DNA of 64,000 nucleotides from positions 8,566,931-8,630,930 of the forward strand of contig NC_135555.1 of the NCBI RefSeq assembly GCF_964340395.1, written 5' to 3'. Below are positions 1-13,400 of this stretch, one piece after another. Position 1 is the first letter of the stretch, and each line of letters begins with the position of its first letter. A program made the translations under genes and the position numbers. The DNA comes from Glandiceps talaboti (taxonomy: Eukaryota > Hemichordata > Enteropneusta > Spengelidae). The notes under the pieces are model-generated. The model made no database searches. It was not told where the DNA came from and saw only the letters and a list, made by a program, of their open reading frames with translations.

Positions 1-561
1 ACAAAACAAAACATTACATGTATAGTAGTCACACAGTCAGTTCAGTTCAGGTCATATCTTCTATAAGTTCTAAGTTCTATACTTTACTCTGTTGACTATT
101 AAACAAAATAACTTTCCTGTATTGGATAAAGAAAACCTACACTAAAACTGGCCTTTGTTGTTGTTAATGTTTATTATTTGTTTTGTTTTGATTTGTAACT
201 CAGTCTAGCCAAGCAGTAAACTTGGTTAACAACTGAGTCAGTACTAAATGATAAAGTGTCCTCTACAACCAACAAAGTCAAGTTACATACAAAACAGAAG
301 TCAACACTGCTATCTGAATGCTTCGTGTGTTGCTTTTAAGAAACTACAGAGTGGAGACCATTACTTTAAAGTGTTGAGAGAGGAGGACCCTACAGATGAA
401 ATCCATAATTCTATAAAGACAACTAACTTGCAAATACTCAAAGATGGTGAACATACTCGTTTCTCAGTAAAATCATTTGTTTCAGTATCATCTACAACCA
501 TTTTTTTTCAATGTGTGTTTCTGTGTAAAGTCAATCTAGTTTGATGATAAAATTGTCTCAC
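1..561 (-). other. Intron sequence at left edge (PH-domain gene)
   Basis: AT-rich sequence downstream of exon 10. I found no further exon with matching splice sites and phase. A 98-codon plus-strand frame at 248-541 has no recognisable protein features and is taken as chance. Confidence 0.5.
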
Positions 562-689
562 CTGGCTGGTAAAGGTCTTCTGAGTTGTGTTTCCAATGTT
601 TTAGCTATATCTTGTAATTTTTCTATACTATGATGGGCTTCTCCATGTACGTTGACGATGGCTAACACAGAATTCAACTTTTCCAATTC
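562..689 (-). CDS. PH-domain gene, coding exon 10 (last one visible)
   Basis: 42 codons plus 2 bases: ELEKLNSVLAIVN, then HHSIEKLQDIAKTLE and QLRRPLPA. Heptad-like helical sequence. Donor CAG/GTGAGA at 561-560. The reading frame stays open at the donor, so the protein continues left of position 1. Confidence 0.8.
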
Positions 690-3600
690 CTATAAAAGGA
701 GAAATAAATTACGTTTACTGACAATAGAGCCGAGTATAGTATATTATTACCATCTCACAGTTATAATTATAGGGTAGTTTACATTACACAGAACAGGATT
801 GCTAGTAATATATCTACTTTCCTTTTTTAGCAATTGAGCAAATTGATGAAAATTGAGCAAATGTCGAGCTCGTGCATATGGAATTGTCAAAATCCAGTAC
901 TTTTATGGACGGTTGCAAAGATTTGAATCATTCGGGCGAGCGCGCAACAAGACAGATAATTTATATGACCGTTGGGGGCGCTACACAATCGGTACACTCC
1001 ACACACGTTAGACTAGACATGCATTACGCATGTTACGTCCCAGTCCACCGTATTCTATTTATATTTCAGCGCGTTTCAAGTTACTGTATGTATTTTTCTG
1101 TGCATTTTAATTAGATATTAATTATTGATTCAAGATAATGAAGTAATCATAAACTTGACGGAACTTTTTGATATTGTCTTTATTCATGTTATTCAATTGT
1201 TGATAGACACCAGAATTGTTGCCTCATGCCCTTGATCTAAGCCCAAGAATCATTTTCTGAGATAGCTAACATAGGGTTAGCATTTAGCATTAGGCTAGCT
1301 AAGTTCTAACTCTAGGCTAACAATAACACCTCCATCAGTATGTGTTAGCAAATAGAGGGTTAATTTTCTTGTCTTAACACCATGCTAGCCCATAGTCTAG
1401 CTGCTAGACCCTCAAGCAATTCTGATCACTTTAAAAGTAACCACACAGATTCACACCTTAGCAACAAGAATTCTAAGTTTACAGTTGAAGTTCCTGAAGC
1501 TTGATGGAATTATAGAAATGCCATTGCTACAAAAAATAATGTAATGAAATATTAGAATCATTCAAAAAAATAATTTTTATCCTGACCTGTTGAAGATTGT
1601 TGACAGTTGATGACAAGCCTTCATGTTGTGACAGTAGACTCTCTGCACTTAAAATATCCCTTGGAAAGAAGACATCATCATTATCACCTCCTTGGTCAGA
1701 ATAAGATGTTACTCTTTCACCACTCCCTAGTTTGAGGGCCTAGAAAAAAAACACAATAAGTAACTGACTGATCTAATAGACAATAGCAACTACACTACAC
1801 CATCACAACTTATTGTAAAAATTCTAGTGACATCTACCTTCAAAGACAATTCCTAAACTACTGTTACCAATTACCAACTTTATACTTCAAGATTGAATTC
1901 TGACAAGACAGTCATCAGTAGGTATAGCTTTATAACATCATTTTCATATAATCTTCAGTGATTGGCTTAGATTGTATCACATGTTATGGACTACTGACCC
2001 ATTGTGACCTCAATTTGCATATAGGGGCACAGTTTGTATAGTGATAAAGCATTTGATTTCAAGAGTACAGCTACTGTCTTTAAAAGACCTAACTTTGAGA
2101 TGTATATATTGGTAAACAGAAAAATTGCAAAATTAGAGATATTTTCACAAATAGAAAATTTTGCAATTTTAGTCTTCCGCTAGTTCTCAAAGTATAATTT
2201 TCACCGATTACCAGACTGGTATATTGTGTTTGTGTACAAGAAGGCATTTTAGTCACTACTTATTTTTGTGCTTTTGCTTCCCAGCGAAGTATTTAAGTGA
2301 AAAAAAAGTCTTTAGTAAAAATTTCCATATTTAAAGTATCACATATATGCTGGTCTTAATACAATTTCTGTGAGACTGTTTTTTTCTCTCCTATATATTT
2401 TCCTTCTATCTTGTAATGTTCCATTTTCTGTCCAATCACTTGAATACAGACAACACAAGACATTATGCATTTATAATGAGAGAAAGACTATAAAATTATT
2501 CAATATGAAAACCAAATTTCTGTGAAAATAGATTAACTGGATGTAACGTATAAATTATCAAAGGTGAGCTAGTTATTTCTTACCTGCCACCATTCGTCTC
2601 TATGTTTGCTAGTCTCGGTTGGAGCATGACTACCGATGATCCTGAAACTAAGAATATAACAAATTGCTGAAAACTGTAGATCCCTAATGTCTGCTTCAAA
2701 TATTACGGCGTGTCTCAGTGATCTCTTTGGATGTGAACCATACCATTCATATATCAATGACCATTCAAACAACTTTTTTAAAGTAAGTATTTCACTAAAT
2801 TGTAGAATTTACTCACCAATTTTAGTGTACATCTGACCAAGAGCTGACTTTAGATCAATATTTCAGACCTACACATCATTCAATTATCATCCAATACTTT
2901 CTACATATATCCACTATTTTGTACACCTTGTAAATGAAAGGCAACACACTAAACTAATCTAATACTTACTAATACACCTTTGATCTTGTTGTGATAGTCA
3001 GTGCATTGTAGTCTGCTTTACTGATATGAGTCTCTTCATCTGACAGTTGTATGATATTGAGTGCAGTCTGTCTGTCTTCACCAAGTTTATAATACGACAG
3101 TTCTCCTTGTCTGATACGCACCCACCTCCTGGAATAACAAGTACAAAACAATAATGTCAACAAATACTTTGAACACAATTTTATCAAGACTTATAAAAAT
3201 TTCATCTTGATATTTGATGACAAAACTAGTAGTACTTGTTTTGTGAAAGCTAGAAAAGTTTCAGTGTACTCTCTGGGTAAAGTTTTCCATCTGATGACGA
3301 CAATTTTGCACTGGTTACAGACAGGTATTTTATTAACTTTTCTAGCCTAATACTCTATAAACTGGTTACTGACCTAACCCATGTTTACTGACCTACCCCA
3401 TGTTTACTGACCTATCCCATGAATACTGACCTGACCCATGTACTGGTATATTTATTAGACTTCTTTTCCAGTTCACCTTCTTTGATAACCACTTGACATC
3501 TTGGTAAACTTTGTATTCGGTCTCTCCTTGTAAGTTTGGTACCTCTGATTTCAGATTTATTCTGTTCTACAATGATTTGCAATAATCGTAAAATCTGTGA

Positions 3601-6600
3601 ATGAAAAATGTAACAAAACATTAATAACTGATACGAATGCAGACTACCTTCACATTGCTAACTCTCACAACTTTATATTGGTAATATTTTGGTGTGACAA
3701 AAATAGATGTCATTTGTAGCTGCAATGTAAAGGGATAGGATATCAGTGTATATACATGTATTCACGGATTTTGTAAAAATCTGAAATTTGTCAAATAACC
3801 ATTAGGACTTTCAAAATATGTTGAAAGCAAATATTCTACATTTTAAGATAACCCTTTTGATCTTCAACAATTAATATTTAACCATATCCTGTCATATGAT
3901 CCGAGTGGCACGTACCGAAATTTACTGTGAAATGAGAAAGTAATGGAGGCTTTATAGAAATCAACATATTGATAGATACTAGTCTTGAATCACATCATAG
4001 TCACAGTGTGATCTCTTTAAGACCTGTTATATATCATAAACTTAATATGTAACATATAATATATAATAATATTAAATTATGACAATAACACCAATGTCCT
4101 GCAAAATGCTCTGAAAACATTGTACCAGCAATGGTATAGCTTAACCGTTTATCTGTATACAGTCAAATGTAAGATAAAACTTTTATGAGGCAATAATATA
4201 CCAAAGAACCTTTTCTGAGTGGTCTTTAGTAGGTATATTACTTTATATGCTTTCTATTGTAGACACTAAGTTACTCATTACTGGGTCAACAAAAGATGTG
4301 ACCTTTGACACGGTTCATAGATGTGGCTGGTATTTTGACATTCATTTTGATAAAGTGGTTGTCATAACCACCAACCTTTGACACTGTAGGTATTAAATTC
4401 ATCAATTTTAACTATAGATACAGGCTTAAGCATTGATATTATAATACATCAAAATCTATCTGTAAACTTGTGTATATTTTGTTGTCTGATTTGAGTTAAA
4501 GATTCCTGGCCTGTGTACCATCACTGGGTCTGTAACCATGCTAGCACTAAGTAGACTAGTACTGGCATAGTTAAAGGTCCAGTGACTAACAGATAGTTTA
4601 ACAAGGAAATAGATATGGTTTTACAAGGAAAGTTCTTTCTCTTCCTTTTCCATGGCTTGCCTCCTTCAACATACTGAAGATTTTGCGAGTGAGTGTGCAT
4701 AGCAGAAAAGTGAAAAGTGTGACTTTAAGTTTAAAGAAAAAAAAATTGAAATGAATAATACATATTACAAATATTACATAGGTAAATTATGATTGGTAGA
4801 AGTGCGATGCCACTTGTAACTTGAATGCGTCAATGGATTCTACCTTTACAATGTCTGGTGGTAAATTGCTCCAATCTGTGACGGTTTAAAACATTCAACA
4901 TTTATTTATTTATTTTCTATAACGGCCTTTCTATTTCAAAACAAATATTCAAAAACAATTACAGTTAAAAATTAAAAACATTGGGAAATAATGAAATAAA
5001 ATTAAGTACATATAAGTTAAACTCGTGAGATAAACATATATGGTTCTGGGCAAGTTAAGTACTTATCTGCAGTCTATTTTTAATATCAATATAATGCATA
5101 TTTTGTTCAATTCTACTATCAGTATCCACTGTATTATAAATAATTACAATTTAACAAAAGTTTATTTTTCTTTCCATGTTTTGGGTTAAAAAGTTGATCA
5201 TACTCAGTACAATTTGTCTTAGATAAAACTCAACATTACATTGTCTTCCTTGTAAGTCTTACATTTCACCAGGAAGTTCTCAATAGTATAGCTAGATACG
5301 TCAAAGCTGTCAGCAAAAACATGTCATAAATTTCTTTTAATGTGTATACTTCCCACCTCCACCAGATGTAAATAGTTTTGTTTGCAGTGGTTCACCTCAA
5401 CGTAATTTATTGACAGAATTAATACACTATATACTTCAAAAATCCAGAAATCTATAAATGGTGACAGTCAATATGACATAGATGTCTGGAAAACTTTACA
5501 GTTTGTGAACTGAAATCTTTGCCTGCCATTTTTATTTGTTTTGTTTGCATAGTGATTCACCTAAAACTCATTTATCGACAGAATTAAAGAAATTTGATAT
5601 CTGCACATATTGGTGTTATGACATAAAAGGTAACAGGTTTTCAATTTGTGGTGAGAAGCCTTTTCTTGCCCTTTTACACCTTAGTACTAGGATATACATA
5701 CTTTATCCTATAAACTGAGAATAAATATTGAGGATTTGCTAACTTCGACCAAATATTATTTTCAATAGTTTTACATCAATTTAAGAAATGTTTGATCACA
5801 TTCAATTTAGTTGCTATAATATACCAGTTACAAAGAGTCCAATGTCACTTGTGTTTCAAGGACTTTTTGACCCATGAATAGTTGTGGTCAACTGCATAAT
5901 ATAGTCAATTCATATTTTGTTGTTACAGCAGTATATTATATTTCACCTAAAGATGGTCATTATGCATGCAAACTTCTCTTTATCACTTTCTAGAAATTTT
6001 GCAATATTTTACCACAGATCTGATCACACTGATAAATGTCATTGCCATATAGTTTCCCAGCATGATTTAAATTTTTCCAAGATTTTCCATGAGCTCTACA
6101 TATATATTAACTCAAGTGATGAGTTCATGTATTTTGACCATACATATGATCATAGAGAGTGGAGAAAACACTGTCTATGGTATGTTCAACAATTTAATTT
6201 GAAATCAATATATGACTTCAATGAATAAGTAACAATACAATTTAGTATAAAGTTACAATCACGTCATTACAATACAAACATAATAGTCAGTGTATATTTA
6301 GATTCACAGATTGTCAGCTGTTGACAGCACTCCATATATGGTATGTTTTCCTATGTAACCCCAAAGAACATGTGGAGTGCTGCCAATGACTTTATTTCAC
6401 AATCTATTACATGTGAAGTCTCAATCAATTTACAGGGTTTTTTTTCTCTCATTTCAGTGTCACTTCTCTTTCAGATATGTATATCTGTGATTGCATCATA
6501 CAAGCCAATAGCAGTATTTTGGAAATAGGAATTCAATTCTCAGTACCTGAGTCCTGCAATAGCTTTTTACCTCATGCTAGAGGGTCAAAATAAAACAAGA

Positions 6601-9600
6601 AGGTCGACTTATTTTCACGTATGCCTATAGTAATGTATGTGAAGTGCATGAAAAGGAAGTTACGATGTGGACCAAGAAATCGAATGTTTATTATTTTTAT
6701 GACGTGCCTTGCCATGGGCAGTAATATTCTATTTTAGGTACTGAGAATTACAACTATCAATATGTAACTTCCATGTACAAACAAATGATTTTTCAGCCAA
6801 ACTTTTGACATCATTATTTTAACACGTAGATTCTTCATATTTCACCTAAAAGAATCATTTACATCTAATTCTGGTCTAAATCAAAATTGAAAAGTGCTAA
6901 AATTTAGACAAAATTTGATCTACCGGTAATAATCTAGTTTAAAAAAAATTACACTTGCTTCTAGCCATCAATGGGGATATACATTTAACAAGGAAATCTA
7001 ACAATACAACTTCCTCTTTTTTTGATAATCTGTTTACAGCTGTTGTTTGTGTTGCCATGGTGATGTGTAATATGGTAGACCAACATCTTGTTGACAATGA
7101 ATGAGAAGAAATGACAACATGATTAAAAATATGGATGAAATATCATTAATATTTTCATACCTTTTCTTTTTCTTCTAGATTGTCAGCTTCCAGTTCGTAC
7201 TCATGATAGTCAGCAAAATAGATGCAAAACTTGGTTCCCTCCTGTACACAAAAGAATTAATGTCATGAATTTAACATTTTGTTCCTTACGAAAAACATGA
7301 AGTTTAAACTTTGTCCTTTTCTTAAAATCAGAAAAACATCATTAATTTAATAAATTCATTGATGACTTGGGACTTCTCTACCTAGATACCATTGTTCTTC
7401 AAGTAGTCGATGAAAACAACATTACACATTGCCATGGAAACTGACATTTATTATCATTAGCATTGTCATGACAAAAAAATGTGATTGTATAAGGCTAGTT
7501 CTAACAGCCAAAAAATTGTCAAAATTGTCTCATATGAGTTTATATATTATCATCATTACAAAGTGAAAACTAAGACAGAAATCAAGTTACCAAAAAATGA
7601 AATTATACAATGAATTATTACTACCGCCCAGTACTACAAATTAATCTGGTTTTTGTCTATACTGGTAGATTTTTATGTACAAACAAATATTCCCTGGTAG
7701 AAAGAGAAAGAGGATTAATCACACTGCACTCATTGTAACATTCAATTTGATGATTATTTTCAATTTGATGTTGTGAAATCACGGAAATTATGAGATTTTA
7801 GTGAATACATAATATGACACAATTCGAAATCTTAATATAGTTTAGTGACTATTTGACGTACAGTATTGTTAACAGCTGATGTGGTGATATTTATTGACAA
7901 AATAAAATCTATATACAGTGTGGACATTATCCTCAATTCACTGACTCATGCTATTTATTGTAGTTACACAGCAGGAGGTCAGAAATATGGTATGCTGAAA
8001 ATGACAGCTTGTACCATTTGGAGTTATTACCACCATCAATCAAGTCATATGTAAACAATTTTGATATAATATGTTGTATTTCCTTCCAGCCTGACAGGAT
8101 GAGTGGGCCTTTAGACAGGAGAGGAAGGGAGGACAGGAGGGAGGGAGGAGTAGGATTCAAAATGTCGGGATATAAGATTCCAATACTTTCAATAATACAA
8201 AATAAATCTATTATTACACAATATAGTATTTGTCAAGAGATTTGGCTTATCTGGCTCAACATTCTGGGCAATAGTCTAGAGGCTAACAGTGACTTGGAAT
8301 CCTTCTCATGAAGAGAGATATTGAGATTTGAAGCCAAAGATAGCAGCTAGACTAACTGGTCAATGACATTGTCAAGCCAAACAGCCAGGTCTCTGACTCT
8401 GAGCTAGGATAATATAGGGTTGTATGTAATTAAAACATTAATGAATCTACTATTCAAAGCTGATGAAAAATAACACACAACTTTTGAAATTCATGCAATA
8501 CAGAGAAAAGAAACTTAATTTCTTTGATTTTGAAATGTTTCTTTATCAAAGCTGATTCATTGATTCTTCAATTCATAACATGTAGATTCTTAAATTACAC
8601 AAACCTGATACCAGGATGTATATGATGGCAAATGATTAGGTCAATGGTCAGGTTAACCTGGGTCAGTGTGTTGGCAAAACAAACAAACCACAATCAAGCA
8701 GACTCAATGTCATGACACAAAATGTTCTATTCACATTTTAGGAGTCCTTGCAGATTGATTTTTAGATTGTATTCGTCATCATATATCAATTATGATGGTA
8801 GGTAAATTTGTGTTGCCAAAAATTTCACCAAATTGAATATTTTTATAGTCAGTTTGAATTTCATTTGCATTTGGGGAATTGGCCAGTGGGGTGCGGAGAG
8901 GGGGGGGGGGGAGGGGGCAGCCCTGCTAATAGTTTACGTTATCCTTGATAAATGTATTTATAGACATAAGGAAGGTAATATGATATACAGGACACCATGC
9001 AGTGTCACACTTCCGGCTGGAAAAATGATAGGATAACTTCTATTTCCTTGGTTACTTCCTTGGTAAGGAGAACCACAGAAGATTATATAATGGAAAACAC
9101 AGGAATACAGCTAACTGGAAAATCCACTAAATTCATATGTAGGAACATGGGAAGGGGAAGAAGATGATCACTAAAGTGATAATTGTCTTTTGGTTTGGTT
9201 TATAAAGTTTTTTTATAGAAATTTAAGAGTAACAACAACTGCAAGGGCCAAAAATAGTCCTTCCTGAGAACTTCCTTTAAATTGGCAAATTGGTGAAAAC
9301 CAATTTGTATATTTTTTTTCTGTTTGGGATATATTCTCTCTATTTTTGAAATGTCCCTTCATTTGTTGTAACAAATTTCCATTGAAACACTTTTCACCTA
9401 GCCTGTCACTTTGTTTTTTGAAATAAGTGAAAATCAATTGAAATAAAATAAAAACATCTTTTTCTCCCATTTTCAGTAAAAAAGTTTGATTCCTTTAACT
9501 ACTTTTATCCAAAAGATTCCAAATTCATGTAATACTTACGTCACTCTCGTATCTTTCAACTTGAGAAAATCTAAATTTTCTGTTCAAGTTTCCCTTCTGG

Positions 9601-10390
9601 ATATTGCAGAGGACACCACCTTGAAAATCAATCTGATAAAAATGAAAACAAAAATTGTTATTTTCATTTTAAAAACTCTTCATAAAGTATACATTTAAAC
9701 TTAATAATATCACATAGCATTTATTTTCGTGATAAGATGAGAATGAATAACATGATTGTTTTCGTTCCTGGTTGAATCTAATCAATATGTAAATTATGAT
9801 GAAATTTACACTCATATCTCACAGATGTAATCAAAATTTGTGACTCTGAAAGTCATCAAAAGACATCTGACATCACTTTTGTTTCATCTCATTAGTATAA
9901 CAATATGGTTTTTTCACCTTCTAAGTAAACTAGGTTATAACCATAATTATACATGTGAGGATCATGGATGAACATTCATGGACTCGGGGTTCAAACTTAG
10001 TAATGACAATTTCTATTCACAGAGTCAAAACATTTCACTGATTTGCTTCAAAGAAATATTTTGACTGTGTTTGTATTTTACCTGTAAGATCCTTCTCTGA
10101 CTCTGTTTATGTTTGTAATATTTGTAAACACCAAAATTGTACAGTTTCTTCTCCTCAATGGCATTGTTGACTTCTGCGATGCATTCATTTTCTCGCTGTG
10201 CTGAGCTGGCTATTCCAAGGTTATTGGCAAATCTCATAGCATCATCTATACTCATCCTGCCATTCTGTCAATAGAGGGAATACATCATTGTTTTTAACTA
10301 AAAACCATGTTCATGTTAATTTCAAAGTTTTACCTTGCATGACAATATATATACGGGGGGGGGGGGGGGGGGGGGTGTACATACATGCAT

Positions 10391-10449
<59 letters not shown>

Positions 10450-13400
10450 TATACAAACTAGATTTCCTCGGGTTCTTCTACAATAATACTGTATCCATGT
10501 TTAGGATGGTGTAACTTTCACATTCATTCCAATGAGAACAGATCAACTTACACTCCATAGTTCTTTGACTATAATACTTGCTACACCCCTTTTACATTTA
10601 TTTGGGTCACGCTTCCAAATGAAGTCAACTATAGTTGTTGTTTCCATCAAATCTGTTGTTCAACACATACACACAGTCATCATGGTCTCATTTCAATTCT
10701 ATTCTTTAACAATAAATTGATTGATTTTTGACAGATTCATATTTGCTTATCAGATTGATTAAATAAGTTTGATTGGTTACCACTTGCCCTGAACTATACT
10801 TGTCACCACTCGTCATTTCAATTCATTTTCCACGACAGATATCAACAATTTCCAACTGTATATGACCAAATTAGTATTCCCGTCCTGTCAATATAGCTTA
10901 ATACCTAATTGAACTGAGAATGACACCCATGTGAATCTAGATTAACTTGATCAAATTTTTCTGTATTCCCTCACTTGTATAGACCTGATAGTGACACCCC
11001 CTCTAAATTAAGCTCACCTAGACCAAATTAGTAATTAGCCATCTTTCAGTATATCCAGACTTGCAGCTACCTGATAGTGACACCCCCTGTAAATTAAGCT
11101 CACCTTAACCAAATTAGCAATAAGCAATCTCTCAGCATCGCCAGACTTGTATGCATCTGAGACCACTTTTTGTCTTTTAATATCATCTTCTGTGATGACA
11201 CCTTGAGACAACATCAACTTGATTAAGTCTTCCGCCACTTCATGTTCTGTTTTACCACCACTGTCATCCTCATTAAATACAGGTGCCTTCGGTTTATCTT
11301 TTCTTGAAAATGTGCCTGTAGGGGAATTCTTAATGCTGAGTCTTCCTAGCTTCTGTAGGATTCCCTTCTTAGTTGACCTCAAGTGCTGGGATGCCTGTTC
11401 CATGATTGTAAAAAGCCAAATGAAACTCTGTTACACTACTTACAAAGTTACAAACACTAGCATTCAGTGATTTGAAACAGCTGATCATCTTGGGCCAATA
11501 ATATTTATTTGATTGTTTCTCAACCCATAAAGTCAAAGAATGAATGCTATTATAATATATAACTAATATATGCTTTCTGATAATACTGCAGATTGTATTA
11601 TAAATGTCCTTACATGATATAATATAATTATTTTGTGCATGATAATTTCACACATTTATCTCAAGACAAAACATATTTTAATTATTGACAATTATTTTTT
11701 GACAAATGCTAACAACCAAAGACAACAATATAAATGGCCATATGGGGAAATGTAACATGGCCTTCAAAGAAGAGATTAAGACACTTCCACCTAATTAATA
11801 TTCATGAGTATTTGGCAATTATAGTACCATATAGGGCATCTTTTGTTACACTGTAATTATCTTGTAATGCCCATTCATGGCAGCTATCAGGGACTTACAT
11901 GTTGATTTGAGAGTCAGCAGAATTAGCCTGAAAGATTCAGGCGTTCCTTCCACTTAGCAGACCAATGGACATTTCAGACTACAGCAGAAACACTCACATT
12001 ACTTCTTATGGCAGCCAGACACACACCCCCACCCCCATCCCACCCCCCCATGCCACCACTCCTGTTCTGGTTTATCTAGTCATGAACTAGTCCTCAGAAC
12101 AAAACACTAAACCATCTCAAGGACATCATCATCAGTTCCTTTCATTTCAGATTTTCAGATGATAATGAGTTGTTTCCAGGAAAGATGATGAATCACTATG
12201 GACCATGAATTAAGTAATCTAGTTTATCAAAACTTGAAATTATGCAGTCACATTCCTGATAAATTCACTAGTTTTTAATTTTACGATGTACAACATGAAA
12301 CAATCAACTATATGCCAAGGTGTGTACATTTTCTCTACTGATAAGCAAATGACAGTTCCAATGTAATAAATCATTAATTTCAATAACTTAGAGTCTGCAA
12401 TGACCAATATGACAACTGAGAAAGTAAATGATATACATCTAGAAACCAAAAATATTCATCAGCTTGGTAGATCAAATGATAGTTAAGTAGTTAAAAGTTT
12501 CTAACATTGAGCTTTTGATCTGTCTTGGTCAAGATCCTTTAAACTGATTGTTGCATTATAACCTATGTAATTCATTCACATTTCCAAATACAATAACATA
12601 TATTGTATACTAATACTATATGTAGATATGTAATCCAACATCACATACCGGTACTAGTAGTAGGAAATAATTTTAGCTTTTCTCAAAAAAAAAATCGAAA
12701 AACCGTGATTGAAAAATTGATGTGTAAAGATTGAGATTAGAGTTATAAATTTGCAGAAAAAGAAAACTGGGCTTTAACTTTTTCATTGGCTCCTTTGATT
12801 GTACGATTAATTTATTCATGAATTTTAAATATGCAAATTAACCCGAATATTAGTTAGCAACCAGGACTGCTCTCAAGCTTGGCAGAACCTTGCCAGTAAT
12901 ATCTTCCTATATAATATATTCACTGAATTATTTACTAATCGGTTAAATCCCTTCAGAGTTTCTTGACTTATCCATTGATTTGTCAACTATTAAAAGGGAC
13001 TGCATTTACCTACAAGTATTGATTTCACCAAAGCAAGGTCAACCAATGGCTAGAGTAATCTTGGACTAGTGAACACAGCTGTATATCACTTTATGTGTAA
13101 AACACACACCAGGTTTTTAATGTTCAAGTACATTGTAACATGGGAACTGTGTGTCAGGGTTACCATAGTTATGGTGTATCTACCATTCTTCAGTCGTCCT
13201 AAAGTAATTCCACATATGGGTAGTACAAAGCAGGAACAAATTTTATATAGACAAAACCTAGAGAGTTCAGTAAGGTGTAACTGAATCACCAGGTATGTAT
13301 ACACCCATTGTTGTGTACTGCCATGGTAAATCAATCAAACCATGGTCAGTATTAAGTATAAAGTACAGGTAATAAAAGCTGAAAGAGCTAACAACCCCCA

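Larger units (their letters stand above)
3595..7160 (-). other. Large intron between PH-domain gene exons 5 and 6
   Basis: About 3.6 kb. Contains a LINE C-terminal relic (4787-4876), an inverted repeat with 14-bp perfect ends at 6535-6548/6736-6749, and a hairpin near 6325-6385 whose arms share GCAGCACTCCA. The rest is AT-rich with no coding evidence. Confidence 0.6.

Noticed and set aside
2971-2980. Alternative donor AAAG/GTGTAT for PH-domain gene exon 7
   Set aside because: Would put a stop in exon 8; the GTAAGT donor ten bases further keeps KVYYFRI open.
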